A stretch of DNA of 64,000 nucleotides from Vitis vinifera (taxonomy: Eukaryota; Streptophyta; Magnoliopsida; Vitales; Vitaceae): positions 4,040,501 through 4,104,500 of the forward strand of contig NC_081815.1 of assembly GCF_030704535.1 (NCBI RefSeq), read 5' to 3'. Positions 63,400 to 64,000 of the stretch are shown here, one piece after another (the first letter of the stretch is position 1; the number at the start of each line of letters is the position of its first letter). The notes below the pieces were generated by a model, which had not been told where the DNA came from, made no database searches, and saw only the letters and a list, made by a program, of their open reading frames with translations. The translations under genes and the position numbers were made by a program.

Positions 63400-64000
63400 A
63401 AATGGGAAGAGTTCTTATAGTAGGATGGAGTTTGGGAGGATTGCTGTGAGCCTAAAGCTAAGGGGAAAACAGCTTTACTTTCAGAGCCAACAATGCTCAG
63501 AGGAAAAGAAAAGGGTTGAATGCTTGAGTTGGACTTTCCATGAAGTGAGGGTGTTAGGTTAACTCAAAAGGAGCTTTCCTCCCCAATTAGAGGCCTGCAT
63601 GTGATAGAAAAACTAAAATAAAGATAATCGTGCATCACTCAAAGCGTAAAGAGATGACACAACAGATGCGAGTGTCTGAATATTGATGTATATACAGATA
63701 CAGATACGCTAGGGTTGATCAAATTACATGTCAACTGGCTAGGTCTTGAGAAACAGTTGGAAACATAAAGAGGTCTCCCTCCTGCCTTACAGAGCTGAGA
63801 TGAGATTTGCCCAACTCAATGAAGCATTTACTAATTACCAAGCCTTCTTTATTCAGGGCTAGGGATTCATTGCATTGAAATAGGATACACCCTCCCTCCT
63901 ATTTCCACAGTTAAATCAACATCAACAACTGGTCTAGCCATATATATTCTACCCTTCACAAGCAATACATTTTTCTAGGCCCTTCAAAACAAGTGGTGGA
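63400..64000. other. Intergenic end of the window
   Basis: Upstream of the 88-residue protein gene. No other feature is recognised. A plus-strand frame at 63170-63562 is only a shadow of the minus-strand gene. Confidence 0.5.

Overview
The window is nuclear DNA of a flowering plant. Its AT-rich intergenic DNA, spliced GT-AG genes, Ty1/copia retrotransposon, tRNA-derived SINE and microsatellites all point that way. The codon usage and repeat style suggest a woody eudicot, and I would guess grapevine (Vitis) or a relative. That guess rests on general familiarity, not a search. Coding density is low: six protein-coding genes can be supported, about 5 kb of exon in 64 kb.

Layout. (1) 1-11.7 kb is intergenic. 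Its main content is a 3.4-kb element (2759-6178) with inverted ends and a perfect 9-bp target duplication, which reads as a non-autonomous Mutator-like transposon holding a 330-bp tandem repeat. (2) 11.9-12.3 kb holds a single-exon gene for a 121-residue plant protein of unknown function. (3) 13.18-17.55 kb is a decayed copia retrotransposon on the minus strand, with both LTRs, primer site, polypurine tract and near-perfect target duplication. (4) 18.6-21.7 kb is a four-exon minus-strand gene for a 77-residue two-helix membrane protein; it can only be found by joining tiny exons across a 2.6-kb intron. (5) 22.4-27 kb is repeat-rich: a high-copy-looking repeat, an array of seven short palindromes, and a segment resembling a pararetrovirus or retrotransposon leader. 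(6) 28.4-32.6 kb is a complete eight-exon RAN GTPase gene, with a SINE in intron 4 and a telo-box in intron 1. (7) 32.6-41.5 kb is intergenic. (8) 41.5-44.4 kb is a complete five-exon cytochrome P450 of the CYP734A type (brassinosteroid inactivation). (9) 44.4-56.7 kb is intergenic, with a foldback element and the 3' end of a LINE. (10) 56.7-58.4 kb is a minus-strand Agenet (Tudor-like) plus ENT-domain gene, probably a chromatin reader. (11) 63.06-63.32 kb is a minus-strand gene for an 88-residue protein with a C-terminal membrane anchor.

The genes do not form a functional cluster. They are independent eukaryotic units: nuclear transport, steroid hormone turnover, chromatin reading, and three small proteins of unknown role. 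I did not find a clearly novel biological system. The least obvious items are the spliced 77-residue membrane protein gene, the Mutator-like element with its internal tandem repeat, the palindrome array at 23.2 kb, the SINE with intact 15-bp flanking duplications, and a set of three short foldback elements that share their ends.
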